This document shows, one piece after another, positions 33,430 to 45,789 of a stretch of DNA of 64,000 nucleotides (position 1 is the first letter of the stretch; the number at the start of each line of letters is the position of its first letter). Under the pieces are notes generated by a model. It made no database searches and had not been told where the DNA came from. It saw only the letters and a program-made list of their open reading frames with translations. Made by a program: the position numbers and the translations under genes. Source of the DNA: Aspidapion aeneum (taxonomy: Eukaryota; Arthropoda; Insecta; Coleoptera; Brentidae); the NCBI GenBank assembly GCA_963576565.1, contig OY755040.1, positions 28,109,203 to 28,173,202 on the forward strand, in the 5' to 3' direction.

Positions 33430-34460
33430 AAACAACAAATAAACATTTAAAAAGAGGAGCAGACATTTCTTGCGTCGGAGACAAAATTTTCAGAAAATGT
33501 TGAAGGAATAATACTTCCAATTCTCGCAGGCGAAAATAGATACAAACCAAACTCTTTTGATAACTGAAAACCTACAAGAAAAAGTTTGAATTCGGAAAAA
33601 TACGCCTCAGGTAGCAAAAATCTTTTCACACCTGAGAAATTTTTTATTTTTCTGGAACAATGCAGCACTTTTTGCCAATGAGCGACATGCGCCACAGGAA
33701 AAAGTGTTTTAAATACAAAAAGAAATTTTTTTAACAAAAATCGATACAACAAGTAAGGTTATGCGTAGCTGATAGTTTTAAGGTAAAATTCGTTAAGTAA
33801 TACTTATAACCCTTTCTTTTTAACCAAAATTTAATGCCAACAAAAGATTTCTCAGTCATATTGGGTTAAAATCGTTTGAGATGTGCTAGATTTTTCATGT
33901 GTATTCAAACAGCCCAATTATATAAAATTCACATTTTATAAAATACAAAAATTAAATTTTCACTTTTTAAATAGTCCACCTCTTGTGTGGTGGACTAATA
34001 ATCAAGTCATGTAATAATTCTCGCCCTAAACAAATGTTTCAGGTTGTCCGCCCCTTGACGACTGGGACCAATTGCGCCTGTAGTTATTTATCAAGGTTTT
34101 GGCAACCCTGGAACGCTTTCGACAAGAATCGGGCTTATCGCGATCTCTTATTAATACATGCTATACTCTACCTGTGTTTGTCCTCTTTCTACCTGTGTTT
34201 GTCCTCTTATGGAAATGAAGCCCCCTAGTTATCAACTTCTTCACGCGGTATATATAGTAAGTTATATATGCTGTATAGTGGAGTTTCAGAAGAGTGTAAG
34301 TATAGCCGAACTAAATGTGTTTATTTAGTGTATTTTTGATACTGAAACCATTTTAAAATAATTGTGATACTCACGGTGAAATTTTAAGCTAATTTAATTA
34401 TTGAGGGATACCCCGTCAGTTCACCAAGAAGAATTTTTTTATTAAACTAAAAAAAGTAGC
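33430..34460. other. Mostly unassigned; promoter- or LTR-like segment at 33980-34310
   Basis: Between about 33980 and 34310 the base composition is more balanced. A 19-bp tandem duplication (CTACCTGTGTTTGTCCTCT at 34169 and 34188) precedes GGTATATATAG at about 34249. Roughly 50 bases further on is a donor-like GTAAGT (about 34297). This could be a core promoter or a solo LTR. I could not define LTR ends or a target duplication. Confidence 0.25.
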
Positions 34461-34466
34461 ACGTAG

Positions 34467-34624
34467 TCATGGGAGTACCCAGGGGGGGGGGGCTCAGCAC
34501 GCTCTTTCTTCCTTAAGCCTTAGGATTTTTTAGATATTTTCCAGATGTTTCATGAAACTAGCATGAAATATGGCATTATAGTGTTTCAACCCCCTCCTCA
34601 AAACCTACTGCTGGGTGCACTACT
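34467..34624 (+). mobile_element. 158-bp MITE with 6-bp target duplication, copy 2
   Basis: The element runs from TCATGGGAGTACCCAGGGG to CTGGGTGCACTACT, flanked by ACGTAG on both sides (34461-34466 and 34625-34630). Internal sequence matches the copy at 1358-1518 (TTAGATATTTTCCA). It has no ORF. Confidence 0.72.
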
Positions 34625-37075
34625 ACGTAGTATCTATTATACTTAAGATCTTTAAAACTATCGTAACTTTAACAAACTTTTACTCTTGCTTATTAACAAG
34701 AATTAAGAAATTTGTACAAATATTTCTATAGCAGCTTTTATTAAGCCAAACACGCTAAACAATTTAGCAATTTTGCTAATAAAATACTTGCGAGACAGTT
34801 TTAGGTACTAATTGCTATAAAGCCAGGCAGGTAGATTATTATAGTCCTACATTGTAGAATGAGAAATGTCCTTTCAAAATTGTCTTAACAAATTTGAATT
34901 TAAAAATATAATAATATAAACAAAAATATCATTAGCAAAGGAAAACAGTAACTTCGTTTCTGTTTCTTATAATATAAAAAGGCCTAATCTTAAAAGACCA
35001 GCTGTCATGTAACAATGTAAAACCGTCCTAATTCTGCCTGGCGCTAACTGTTTGGCTTTATTGTAATGAGTTTTTATTGTAAGCTGACAATTGATCTCTC
35101 AAAATTGATAAAACAAAGTCGAAATAAAAAATAAGTAGGGGAAGTGTAGTTAAAATGGAACACTTAAACTTTAAAAATTTATAAAAAAATTTTGTTGATA
35201 AAATATTCTTTTTCGTTTGTTATAGTTCATTTATAGTACTTTAAAGACTTACACCACTGCAGTTCCCCATTTTACCCTAATTATTGTGCAGGTATAATGA
35301 GAAATACTATTAGAGTAAAATGGGATATAAAATCAACATTGAAAAAAAATTGGTTTATTAAAAAAAAATTCAAAAAATACGACCCAAAGATAAAACTAAA
35401 ATGATATATAATTTGTTTAAACAAATCATCTATGTTGATGTTCTATTTAAGTGGCACCGCATCATAGCTATGGTAAACCAAATTCTGCGGCAAAATCTAA
35501 GTAAAGAAGCCTTAAAATATTAGTGTTTCACTTTGTACATGCAGTGTGCCGCTCGGGGCTTAATGTTCGAAGGATAAAACACTACGACCTTTTAAAGGAG
35601 AGATCAAAGAGGTACTTACCTGATAAATAAAGATCCGAAACATAAAAGAGGATCCAAAATTATATTAAAATGTCCGCAAATATTGATTTAGTTGCAAAGA
35701 CGGTAATTTGTTTTGTGAAAAGCTCCGTCATAATTGTTTGACATACAGTCAAAATAACAACGAATAGAAAACGTCAAAGCCCTGTTAAATCAATAATATG
35801 TTCGTAACAACCAGATAATAGTATATATGTTCCTTTCGAATGAAATCGTTTAGAAGAAGACATCAATAAAAAGCAAGTAAAATAGTAAGCTAATGACTAA
35901 TTAGTGCAGTGCCTCATTTTGGGAATCAATATCAATAAAAAAATTAAAGGAAGTGCGTGCCACTGTATGTACCCCTCTACTCCCTTCCCGCCCATCAAGG
36001 TTTTGATGACGCGGTGTCACTTTAATACAACATCAACTATAGGAATCTTAACAATAATATGCTCTTTATTATGAATATGGCACAAAGATAGGTATAACCA
36101 AAACAATTTTTTTTAAATTAAATAATAACCTAATACCTAATAACCAATATAATATATTCAATATGCTTATTCTAAAAAAAAGACACAGAGACACATATGC
36201 GGCATCTAGAAAACATAAAGTTAATTAGTTTTCATCAGTCATTTAATAGAAGCCGTTTGAGCTAGTAAACTAAGTGAATTACACATAAAACTAAATAATC
36301 CAATAAACAAATCTAGCGATACAGCGCAACGTTGCCACCTTTAGTTTGGTCAGGGGTGCCGGTATCCCATTTTACCTTACTATCCCATTTTAAGTGCACT
36401 TCGGCTATATTTTTAATAACGAATTAAAGACAGTATTTATTTCAGAAACAATCTTTATCTGGGTATTACGCCACTAATAAGGATTTTCTTTTGCAAACGA
36501 AACTTTATCTTGGTATTACTCCACTTATAGGAAAAAAAATTAATTAATAACCAACTGCGTTTCTTCTACAAAAGAAAAATCGCTAATGTGCCAGTGGTTT
36601 ATAGGAAAAAAATAAATAATGCCAAACAAATTTTGAAAAATTATCTTTTTGATAAACAAAACAATTGCGTCGCTTTGATTGTTCTTCTACAATCGTTCTC
36701 AAGCACCTCAAATATACAATTTTTGAATTATTCTTGTATCATAGTATTTTTTACTCTGCTTTGTGTTTGTTACAGTTTGTTTTTTTTTATTTTGGCGGTT
36801 ACGTCATGACATATTTACATTATGTTAAATGAATAAATGTCTATGACGAACCGCCATTATAAAAAAAAAACAAACTATATTTATTTATTTCTGATAAATT
36901 TTTGAAAGACTATCAAAACAAATGATCTTTTGGTTTTTATAATAAACGAAAACATAATCTTGAAAGATCAGCTGTTATCTAACAATGTAAATCTGTGTAA
37001 ACATATCTGGCTTTATTCCAATAATTATATTAAGTGAAACAAATTAATTAATTCGTTTCGTAGGACATAAAATAT
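34625..37075. other. Unassigned; two flanking direct repeats and a possible ~1.26-kb element
   Basis: A segment near 34992-35060 (AGACCAGCTGTCATGTAACA) recurs in diverged form near 36962-37030 (AGATCAGCTGTTATCTAACA). Between them, GAAGTGTAGTTAAAATGG near 35145 and the complement of GAAGTGCACTTAAAATGGGA near 36390 look like inverted ends. No transposase motif is visible. Confidence 0.3.
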
Positions 37076-37079
37076 AGTA

Positions 37080-37177
37080 CTATACTGCCGTCATAAGCAA
37101 AAACACAGTAAGGTGTTACCTTAGACTGTGAGCAATCAAATGTACTTACTGTGTTTTTGCTTATGACGGTAGTATAG
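37080..37177. repeat. 33-bp-stem hairpin with 32-nt loop
   Basis: CTATACTGCCGTCATAAGCA and the following 13 bases (37080-37112) pair with 37145-37177 with one mismatch (a G-T wobble in RNA). TA dinucleotides at both edges would fit a Tc1/mariner-type MITE reduced to its ends. The geometry is also like a small-RNA precursor. Confidence 0.85.
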
Positions 37178-37417
37178 AGGTCCGCAGATCTCTTTTTTAA
37201 TAACCACGTTTTCTATCGAAAATAGGACACGCTGTATTTTAGATCGTAGTTACCTTTATATATGAAAGGCGCTCGCAGCTTATAAAAAATTTAAACGTAA
37301 CCCCAAGGGAGTGTCCTACTTTTAATGAGAAAGATCATTTAAAATGTTTTTTTTCTCGTCTTACCAGTCGTGTTAGATGTTTTGTTAATTTTTTTGCAAG
37401 TAAGCCAAAAAACGAGA

Positions 37418-38965
37418 TCTTATTATAGTCTAAGAGCCAAGTAGGAATTTGGGCTTGAATTGCATACCGATTCTCATATATTTAAGTCGATTCATTATAA
37501 GACTATGTCCCAAAACAAACGGCAGAAATCCTGCATAAACAACCCGCCATCTTTGTTTAAAAATGGCTAAAAGGAGTTTGAATAAAATGTTCGTAACTTT
37601 TTTATTATTACATCGATTTTACTTGAACAAATTATGATTAGCTTCTACTATAATGGCCTTTCCAAAACACTATCAATACTTTGTTTTTCTGGTGTTTCTA
37701 TACTGTAAATTCTGTAATTTTCTCAAATACATTGTTTTTTCTTTAGGTTTCTTGATTTTTTAAAGAGAAAAAAAAACATAAAAAATCAAAAATATGCGGA
37801 TTTTAAATATGTATTGACTATGTGTCTAATTTTTGCTGTAGGTTAAGCGGTTCTTGAGTTACACTCAGAAAAACCACTTAATTGGCCTATATCCCAGGCT
37901 GACAAAATGTCATGTTTTCACCAAAATCTTGGAAGACACTAAGAAACTATACAGATTGATCAAACTAAATAAGAAAATGGCCGTTTCTTATTTAGATAGT
38001 TCCAAACAGAAAATAACACTGAGGCTTAAACATGGCCGAAGCGTAATTTACAATTTTATTTTTGAGGGCAATTTTTTATGTAAAACGCACCCCTACGGGG
38101 TCAAGTTGCACCCCGACTAAAAAACCATTTAATTTTGTCTTATTTCGTATTTTCATACATAATTCGATGTTTTTGTACCAAAGAAGTACGACAATGGCAT
38201 GGGTCCATTAAGGAAAAACTTTTTTATGCACAGATAAGCCAACCATCAGTTACATATTTAAACTCAGCGTCAAAATTCTAACAAAAAACATATTTGCGAC
38301 TTTTATGTTAAATTAACGTGATTTTGAAATCTGAGCGTTAGGAAGTTGTCAAAATCGCGTCAATTTTCAAATAATTTTGAAAAAAGTTTCAAATAATTTT
38401 TTTGTAAGATTTTTGACGCTGGGTTTAAAGAAGTTTTCCCTTGTCTTACGTAAAAAAATCAGTCAAAAATAAAATTGTAAATTACGCTTCGGCCATGTCT
38501 AAGCCGCCATATCTAGCCCAATATCAGTTTCTTTTTGGAACTAATAGCGGTTTCTTATTTAGCTTGACATCCTTTTTCGATCTGATTAGTTTTTTAGTGA
38601 CTCATAAGTTTGGTGAAAACGTGAGATTTTTGTACCTTTTAAAAAATTAAAAGACCTAAATTACAGTATAGAGACAACAGAAAAACAAAGTATTGATGAC
38701 ATTTTGGAAAGGCCATTATAATAGAAAGCTAATCACAATTTGTTTGAGTAAAATCGATGTAATAATATAAAAAGTTACGTACATTGCATTCAAACTCCTT
38801 TTCGCCATCTTCAAACAAAGGTGGCAGGTTGTTTATGCAGGATTTTCGCCGGTACCTCCTATTTTTTTGAAATATTGTTTTGTGACCAATTGACTAAAAT
38901 ATATGAGAATCGGTTTGCAATTCAAGCCGAAACTCCTACTGGGCTCTTAAACTAATATTTTTTAG
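37418..38965. mobile_element. Large foldback element, ~1.55 kb
   Basis: The left arm (about 37418-38085) and right arm (about 38450-38965) are inverted, diverged copies. TTTCTATACTGTAA pairs with TTACAGTATAGAGA, and GGCCGAAGCGTAATTTACAA (38033) pairs with TTGTAAATTACGCTTCGGCC (38477). The left arm carries extra sequence. A spacer of about 365 bp separates the arms. There is no transposase ORF. Confidence 0.8.
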
Positions 38966-39007
38966 GTAGTATAGATTATCGCATTCCTAAAACACCTGTG
39001 TTAACAA

Positions 39008-41205
39008 CGTATAAAATGGCGATTTTGCGTCATCTCTATCTATTAACCCCATAATTTTGAATAGGGAAAGTGGATCCCGTGATACCTCGTTGGAAAAGTC
39101 TTTTAATCTGAGGGCACGGCAGTGCCTCGCCAAGTTCGCGCGCCGTAACCATATTTTCGTGAAACATTTCAGCCGATATTTGACCTACCTAAAACTCTAC
39201 TTCGAAATGAACTACGAATCTTAAACTTTGCACAGTCGTAGATCTCCATGGAGTTAATAACCCCTCCAAGTTTCATGGAATTCCGTAAAGTAGTTACGAA
39301 ATTTAAAAAAACGTCGAAATTGCCACTCATGTATAGATCATCAACATTCTACTGTACTTCCAAACATGCTACAAAGCTGAAATTTGGCAGACTGATAGAA
39401 ATTACGACCAAACCCCAAAATTGTAATTTACTTCCCTGCCCTATACATTTAAAGTTGTGTAAAAAAAGCATCGCCCACTTCCAGAAATGCTAGAGATTTG
39501 AGCTTTGGCGGACGGATAGGAACTATGATAAAACTATAGGAAAAAATTAAAACACCCCAAAATTCTAATTTACTTCCCTCCCCTATAAATGTAAAGTTAA
39601 GTAAAAGTAACATTGCCTACTTCCAGAAACGCTAGAGAGCTGAACTTTATAAGACTGAAAGACAATATGATAAAATTTAAAAACACCAACATTTTAATTT
39701 ACTTCCCACTCCTATAAAAGTAAATTTATAAAAAACTAACATAGCCCACTTCCAGAAACGCTAGAGAGCTGAGCATTGGAATGCTGATAGAAATTGTGAT
39801 AAAACCATGGGAAAAAATTTAAAAAGTTCAATATTTTCATTTACTCTCCTCCCCTATAAATATAGAATTATGTAAAAGTAACATTACCCACTTCCAGAAA
39901 CGCTAGAGAGCTGAGCATTGGAAAACTGATAGGAACTATGATAAAACTATAGGACAAAATTTAAAAACACGACAATTTTAATTTATTTCCCTCCCCTATA
40001 CATGTAAAGTTATGTAAAAGTAACATTGTGCACTTTCAGAAACGCTAGAGAGCTGAGCTTTGGAAGGCTGATAGAAACTACGATAAAACCATGGAAAAAA
40101 ATTAAAATCCTCAAAAATTTAAGTAAGGCATTGCAAAAGTTTTTAACAATATTCCGCATATTTTACTACTTTAAAAATTAAGTATTATCCAATTCCTTTA
40201 AAAAAGAAGTGAAATCATAACAAAAACATTTCATGTAAAAAAAAGCCAAGTACGCGAAAATGGCATTCCGTATAAAGAATTGAGATAAAAGTAAAGCCAA
40301 GTTCTCCAATACAAATTTCAAAATGAAAGGTTCTTACTAGTTTGGAAATATTTTTCTAAACTTGGCTATTACGGCTGTAAATGACTCTTAGGCACAGTCC
40401 TAAATTGAACATAAAGAAGTTTGGCTTTTTTTACATGAAATGTTTTTGTTATGATACTTTATTCAGTACTTAATTCATTTTTCTTATTGAAAGACTAGTT
40501 TTCGAGTTATTTGATTTAAAATTTATTAAATGTGTAATCTAAACTAACCGCATAATTTCACCTAGACCTGCACAACTGCATTATTATCGTTATAAAGACT
40601 ACGTTATTTATAAAATCCCCTCTCCCCCTCTTGCCTGCAAATTTGTTCATAACCATGGTGAAAATCCCAATTTGTTGATGAAGGGAATAGACCATTTTTG
40701 TACAACAAAAATAAAATTTAGTTCAAAGAAAATATAATTTAAGACTAGTTCTAGAGATTCGAAAAATGATAATAAAAAATTTTTCATTAACTTTTTTGTG
40801 GGATTAAAACAAAATTAACCTTGGAATGATTCCAGTAAAACAGAGGTAAGAATTTATTATTTTAAAATTGGGATTTTCACCAAGGTTATGGTCAAATTTA
40901 AAAGCAAGAGGGGGGAAATGATTTTATAAATTACGTAGTCCCTATAACGATAAGAATTCAGTTGTGCAGGTCTCAGTGAAATTATGCGGTTCGTTCATAC
41001 TGCTCACTAAATAAATTCTAAATCAAATAACTCAAAAACTCGTCGTTCGGTATAAAAAATAAAATTAATTTTGAATAAATAATTAAAAGACCTTTTTAGC
41101 GAGGTATCACTCGACCCGCATTCCCTATTTCAAATTAAGGGATATGAGGCGCCCGCGCTAGGGGTTGATTGATAGAGATGTCGCAAAATTGCAAAAAAGT
41201 TTCCC
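39008..41205. mobile_element. Foldback element interrupted by a HINE-like insertion
   Basis: The right arm (about 40860-41205) is continuous. Its inverted partner is split into 39008-39107 (TGATACCTCGTTGGAAAAGT) and 40456-40680 (CGAGTTATTTGATTTAAAAT, CATAATTTCACCTAGACCTG). The missing middle is exactly the HINE-like copy at 39108-40455. The arms otherwise run in register, so the foldback was present first. Confidence 0.8.
39108..40455 (+). mobile_element. HINE-like tandem-repeat element, complete copy
   Basis: The head CTGAGGGCACGGCAGTGCCT starts at 39108, next to TTTTAAT. Six array units follow, most spaced 142 bp (CTAGAGAGCTGAG near 39489, 39631, 39760, 39902 and 40044). The tail begins near 40214 and ends GTTATGATA at about 40456. 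Within the tail, ACATTTCATGTAAAAAAA (40227) pairs with TTTTTTTACATGAAATGT (40428). No ORF is carried. Confidence 0.8.
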
Positions 41206-41652
41206 CCCCGTAAACAAAATCGACGTGTTAAAAATTTTTTTGCATTTTAAAATTTTTTTGCAGTCCTCTAGAAATCCCGAGTGGGACGTTTTAAATGGGA
41301 CACCCCGTATAAATAAATGCTTTATCTCTTTTCAAATGTATTTACCGAAATATTTTTTACTTTTTGTACTAGTTGGTAACGTAATATACTATTGCATCCT
41401 CACGTACTTCTATCAAACTGAACGGTATGTGTAAAAAGGAGAACACTTAACGGTATTGTGCCGTGGCACAATTTTTAGGTCACGGATATAAATCCTTTGC
41501 AATTTCATTTTGCGGAAAACTCTCAGCCAATAATTTGGCGGATTTATTTTGTGATTTATCAATCGTAAAAGCTTGAAAAGCTTGAAAACGTTCGTATCTT
41601 TCTCATTTCGACCGACTCTGATGAGAGATTGCCTGTCATTTTTTCTTCTTTT
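41206..41652. other. Unassigned; includes GGGACACCCCGTATAAATAA-type repeat sequence
   Basis: The ORF at 41165-41434 crosses the foldback border and has no recognisable domain. Confidence 0.35.
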
Positions 41653-43718
41653 TCGACTTCGGTGAGACAATATTTCTAGCTTCCCTTACAATGTAAATCG
41701 CTTTATTAACTTGAGTTTCAAAATGAAAGTCAAGCTTTTTTTCTGTAAAACAAGTTTCAATTTAAAGTATTTTTAACTCTCGAGTTTTTCTTAATTTAAA
41801 CTTTTATTACGCTTTAGTTAAGTTTAATTAAAAAAGGTATATTTTTGTCAAAATACAAGGTGTCCTATAAGTAGCTGAACACCGAACTACCGGATCCCAA
41901 AAGATCTAAAAAAATAACGCTTTTAGAAAAAAAAAATCAAATAAAAATTTTAGGACTTATACAGGGTGTCCCATAACTTAGGAGGCATACAGCAGCTGTT
42001 GATAGAGGAGGTTATTTCTGATAAAGAACTTTATAGTTGTTTTTGAGATATAACATTTTTAAAGTTAGGGGAATGGGGGAAAAAGGGTTTTACAAAAAAC
42101 AAAAATCTGTCACTGCTAAATTAATACTTAGCTAATTAGGATCCAAAAATGTAGTATTCCTTTTTTAATAGAATTAGATGTTGACGAGATACAGGGTGTC
42201 AAAATAATCTCCAAACATTTATAAAAATAACAATTAAAAAAAAATGTTTTGCGTATTTATTTTTTTTTAATATTAACGATATTTTATCATTGTGTCTCCC
42301 TAGGAACTTATTTTTATTAACAAAAAATATTAAGAAAAACATTTCGTTTAATATGGCATGTTTAAAAGCTTATACCAAAAAAATAGTTTCTCTTGAAAAA
42401 ATTTGACTACATAATTTTTTTTTAATTATTTTTATTTCAGATTATTGCCCCTAGTCTATCACACAACTTTACCAAATTTCATATTTTTACTGTGTTTTTT
42501 AATAAAGTTATTATCAAAAAAATTTAAAATATCGCCAACTTTGATATATCTCGACAAAGAAATTGTTTTGACCCATGCATTATTTAAACTTTTATATCAG
42601 CAATGACCTCATCTATGTCCTGTTGACCTATGACCCCTTAGATGTCGATTTAAGTCTCACCTTGACTTTGACATTGACGCATTGTTTGTAGGTTATTTGT
42701 TTTTTCGAGATATTAAGGTGTTTCGCTACTTACGCGACACCCTTTATAAAGCTACAATAGAAGAATTTAACTTTTTGCGGTGTTGTCTTTCTATGTGTTT
42801 GACTAAACCAACGAATTAATTTTTATATATTATGGAGCAAAATACCATTCTGTAATCCGAAATAAAATTACTTAATACTAAAAGTATTTGATAAGGGTTA
42901 AAGTTTTTGGAAAAAATCGAAAATTTTAACCCTCGATTGGTGACGCGTAAGAAATAATTTTTATAACACTTTATTAGCAAAAATTATCTTGCTCAATGTC
43001 GTTAAAAATACAAATAGGTAGGTAAGTAAGTATTTACATCCAAAAAAATTTTATAAAGTTTTTACATATTAAGCACATTTTGTTTCAAAAGTTTTCAATG
43101 AAGTGCAGTCTCTGGGGATGCTATTAAACAATCTTAAACCTACACTGAATACTTTACTTTAAAAATCAGCAATATAGAAATCGTTTACTGATCTTGACCT
43201 AGTGTTACATAAACTACCTCACCAGTTAAATATGTGAGAAATATATTATTTTTTAGTTTGTAAACAACGACTAACATGATGAGGCTGGTTGTTAAACATT
43301 TATAAGGTTTAACCTGTCAAGCCTATTTTTAATAGAAGTTCGCATATTACATAATAAAATTGTCCTCATGCAACGGTTCTGCAGTTTCGGTAACATATTT
43401 TTCTGACTTGCATTTAAAAAATAAAACAATGTTCCACAATAATCAAAATGAGCTGCAATTATTGATTTGTCAATTGTGAGTTTAGTGAATAATGAAACTT
43501 TATTATTTAACCTATGGTTGGGCAGAATTTCCAAAGTTGTGGTGATTTTGATATAAATTAGTAAAATTAATAAACTTATGAAGACATTTACAAAAATCAT
43601 ATTTTTTTTTGCGGCGACGTAATATATGCGGCGTCGCGACGCTTTCAAATGTGACGTGACATTGATCCAGATTTTCTGAAATAACTTAATAACTACTATA
43701 GGTAGGACAGTTCTAATT
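41651..43718. repeat. 2,068-bp tandem duplication, unit 1
   Basis: The unit begins near TCGACTTCGG (41653) and repeats with a period of exactly 2,068 bp in every landmark checked (for example GTAGCTGAACACCGAACTAC and GGCGTCGCGACGC). I saw no difference between the units. It contains AT-rich repeat sequence with ACAGGGTGTCCCATAACTT and a LINE fragment at its end. Confidence 0.93.
43292..43530 (-). pseudogene. LINE RT C-terminal fragment (unit 1)
   Basis: The minus strand encodes DKSIIAAHFDYCGTLFYFLN followed by LPKLQNRCMRTILLCNMRT and a final LDRLNLINV. This matches the part of Jockey/CR1-type LINEs just after the RT core (YKSII.PHFDYC, LQNRAMR.IL). It is one end of a 148-codon ORF whose amino half has no recognisable LINE motif. 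Confidence 0.7.
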
Positions 43719-45786
43719 TTTCGACTTCGGTGAGACAATATTTCTAGCTTCCCTTACAATGTAAATCGCTTTATTAACTTGAGTTTCAAAATGAAAGTCA
43801 AGCTTTTTTTCTGTAAAACAAGTTTCAATTTAAAGTATTTTTAACTCTCGAGTTTTTCTTAATTTAAACTTTTATTACGCTTTAGTTAAGTTTAATTAAA
43901 AAAGGTATATTTTTGTCAAAATACAAGGTGTCCTATAAGTAGCTGAACACCGAACTACCGGATCCCAAAAGATCTAAAAAAATAACGCTTTTAGAAAAAA
44001 AAAATCAAATAAAAATTTTAGGACTTATACAGGGTGTCCCATAACTTAGGAGGCATACAGCAGCTGTTGATAGAGGAGGTTATTTCTGATAAAGAACTTT
44101 ATAGTTGTTTTTGAGATATAACATTTTTAAAGTTAGGGGAATGGGGGAAAAAGGGTTTTACAAAAAACAAAAATCTGTCACTGCTAAATTAATACTTAGC
44201 TAATTAGGATCCAAAAATGTAGTATTCCTTTTTTAATAGAATTAGATGTTGACGAGATACAGGGTGTCAAAATAATCTCCAAACATTTATAAAAATAACA
44301 ATTAAAAAAAAATGTTTTGCGTATTTATTTTTTTTTAATATTAACGATATTTTATCATTGTGTCTCCCTAGGAACTTATTTTTATTAACAAAAAATATTA
44401 AGAAAAACATTTCGTTTAATATGGCATGTTTAAAAGCTTATACCAAAAAAATAGTTTCTCTTGAAAAAATTTGACTACATAATTTTTTTTTAATTATTTT
44501 TATTTCAGATTATTGCCCCTAGTCTATCACACAACTTTACCAAATTTCATATTTTTACTGTGTTTTTTAATAAAGTTATTATCAAAAAAATTTAAAATAT
44601 CGCCAACTTTGATATATCTCGACAAAGAAATTGTTTTGACCCATGCATTATTTAAACTTTTATATCAGCAATGACCTCATCTATGTCCTGTTGACCTATG
44701 ACCCCTTAGATGTCGATTTAAGTCTCACCTTGACTTTGACATTGACGCATTGTTTGTAGGTTATTTGTTTTTTCGAGATATTAAGGTGTTTCGCTACTTA
44801 CGCGACACCCTTTATAAAGCTACAATAGAAGAATTTAACTTTTTGCGGTGTTGTCTTTCTATGTGTTTGACTAAACCAACGAATTAATTTTTATATATTA
44901 TGGAGCAAAATACCATTCTGTAATCCGAAATAAAATTACTTAATACTAAAAGTATTTGATAAGGGTTAAAGTTTTTGGAAAAAATCGAAAATTTTAACCC
45001 TCGATTGGTGACGCGTAAGAAATAATTTTTATAACACTTTATTAGCAAAAATTATCTTGCTCAATGTCGTTAAAAATACAAATAGGTAGGTAAGTAAGTA
45101 TTTACATCCAAAAAAATTTTATAAAGTTTTTACATATTAAGCACATTTTGTTTCAAAAGTTTTCAATGAAGTGCAGTCTCTGGGGATGCTATTAAACAAT
45201 CTTAAACCTACACTGAATACTTTACTTTAAAAATCAGCAATATAGAAATCGTTTACTGATCTTGACCTAGTGTTACATAAACTACCTCACCAGTTAAATA
45301 TGTGAGAAATATATTATTTTTTAGTTTGTAAACAACGACTAACATGATGAGGCTGGTTGTTAAACATTTATAAGGTTTAACCTGTCAAGCCTATTTTTAA
45401 TAGAAGTTCGCATATTACATAATAAAATTGTCCTCATGCAACGGTTCTGCAGTTTCGGTAACATATTTTTCTGACTTGCATTTAAAAAATAAAACAATGT
45501 TCCACAATAATCAAAATGAGCTGCAATTATTGATTTGTCAATTGTGAGTTTAGTGAATAATGAAACTTTATTATTTAACCTATGGTTGGGCAGAATTTCC
45601 AAAGTTGTGGTGATTTTGATATAAATTAGTAAAATTAATAAACTTATGAAGACATTTACAAAAATCATATTTTTTTTTGCGGCGACGTAATATATGCGGC
45701 GTCGCGACGCTTTCAAATGTGACGTGACATTGATCCAGATTTTCTGAAATAACTTAATAACTACTATAGGTAGGACAGTTCTAATT
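43719..45786. repeat. 2,068-bp tandem duplication, unit 2
   Basis: Identical to unit 1 in all segments compared. At the junction the end of the unit (TTCTAATTT) runs directly into its start (TTTCGACTTCGG). Three shared T residues allow a microhomology breakpoint. After unit 2 the sequence diverges at 45788 (CACTTTTTGACAG). Confidence 0.93.
45360..45598 (-). pseudogene. LINE RT C-terminal fragment (unit 2)
   Basis: This is the duplicate of the LINE fragment at 43292-43530 with the same translation. Its ORF differs only in the amino end beyond the duplication border (MLERHTHCLSKSE). Confidence 0.7.
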
Positions 45787-45789
45787 TCA

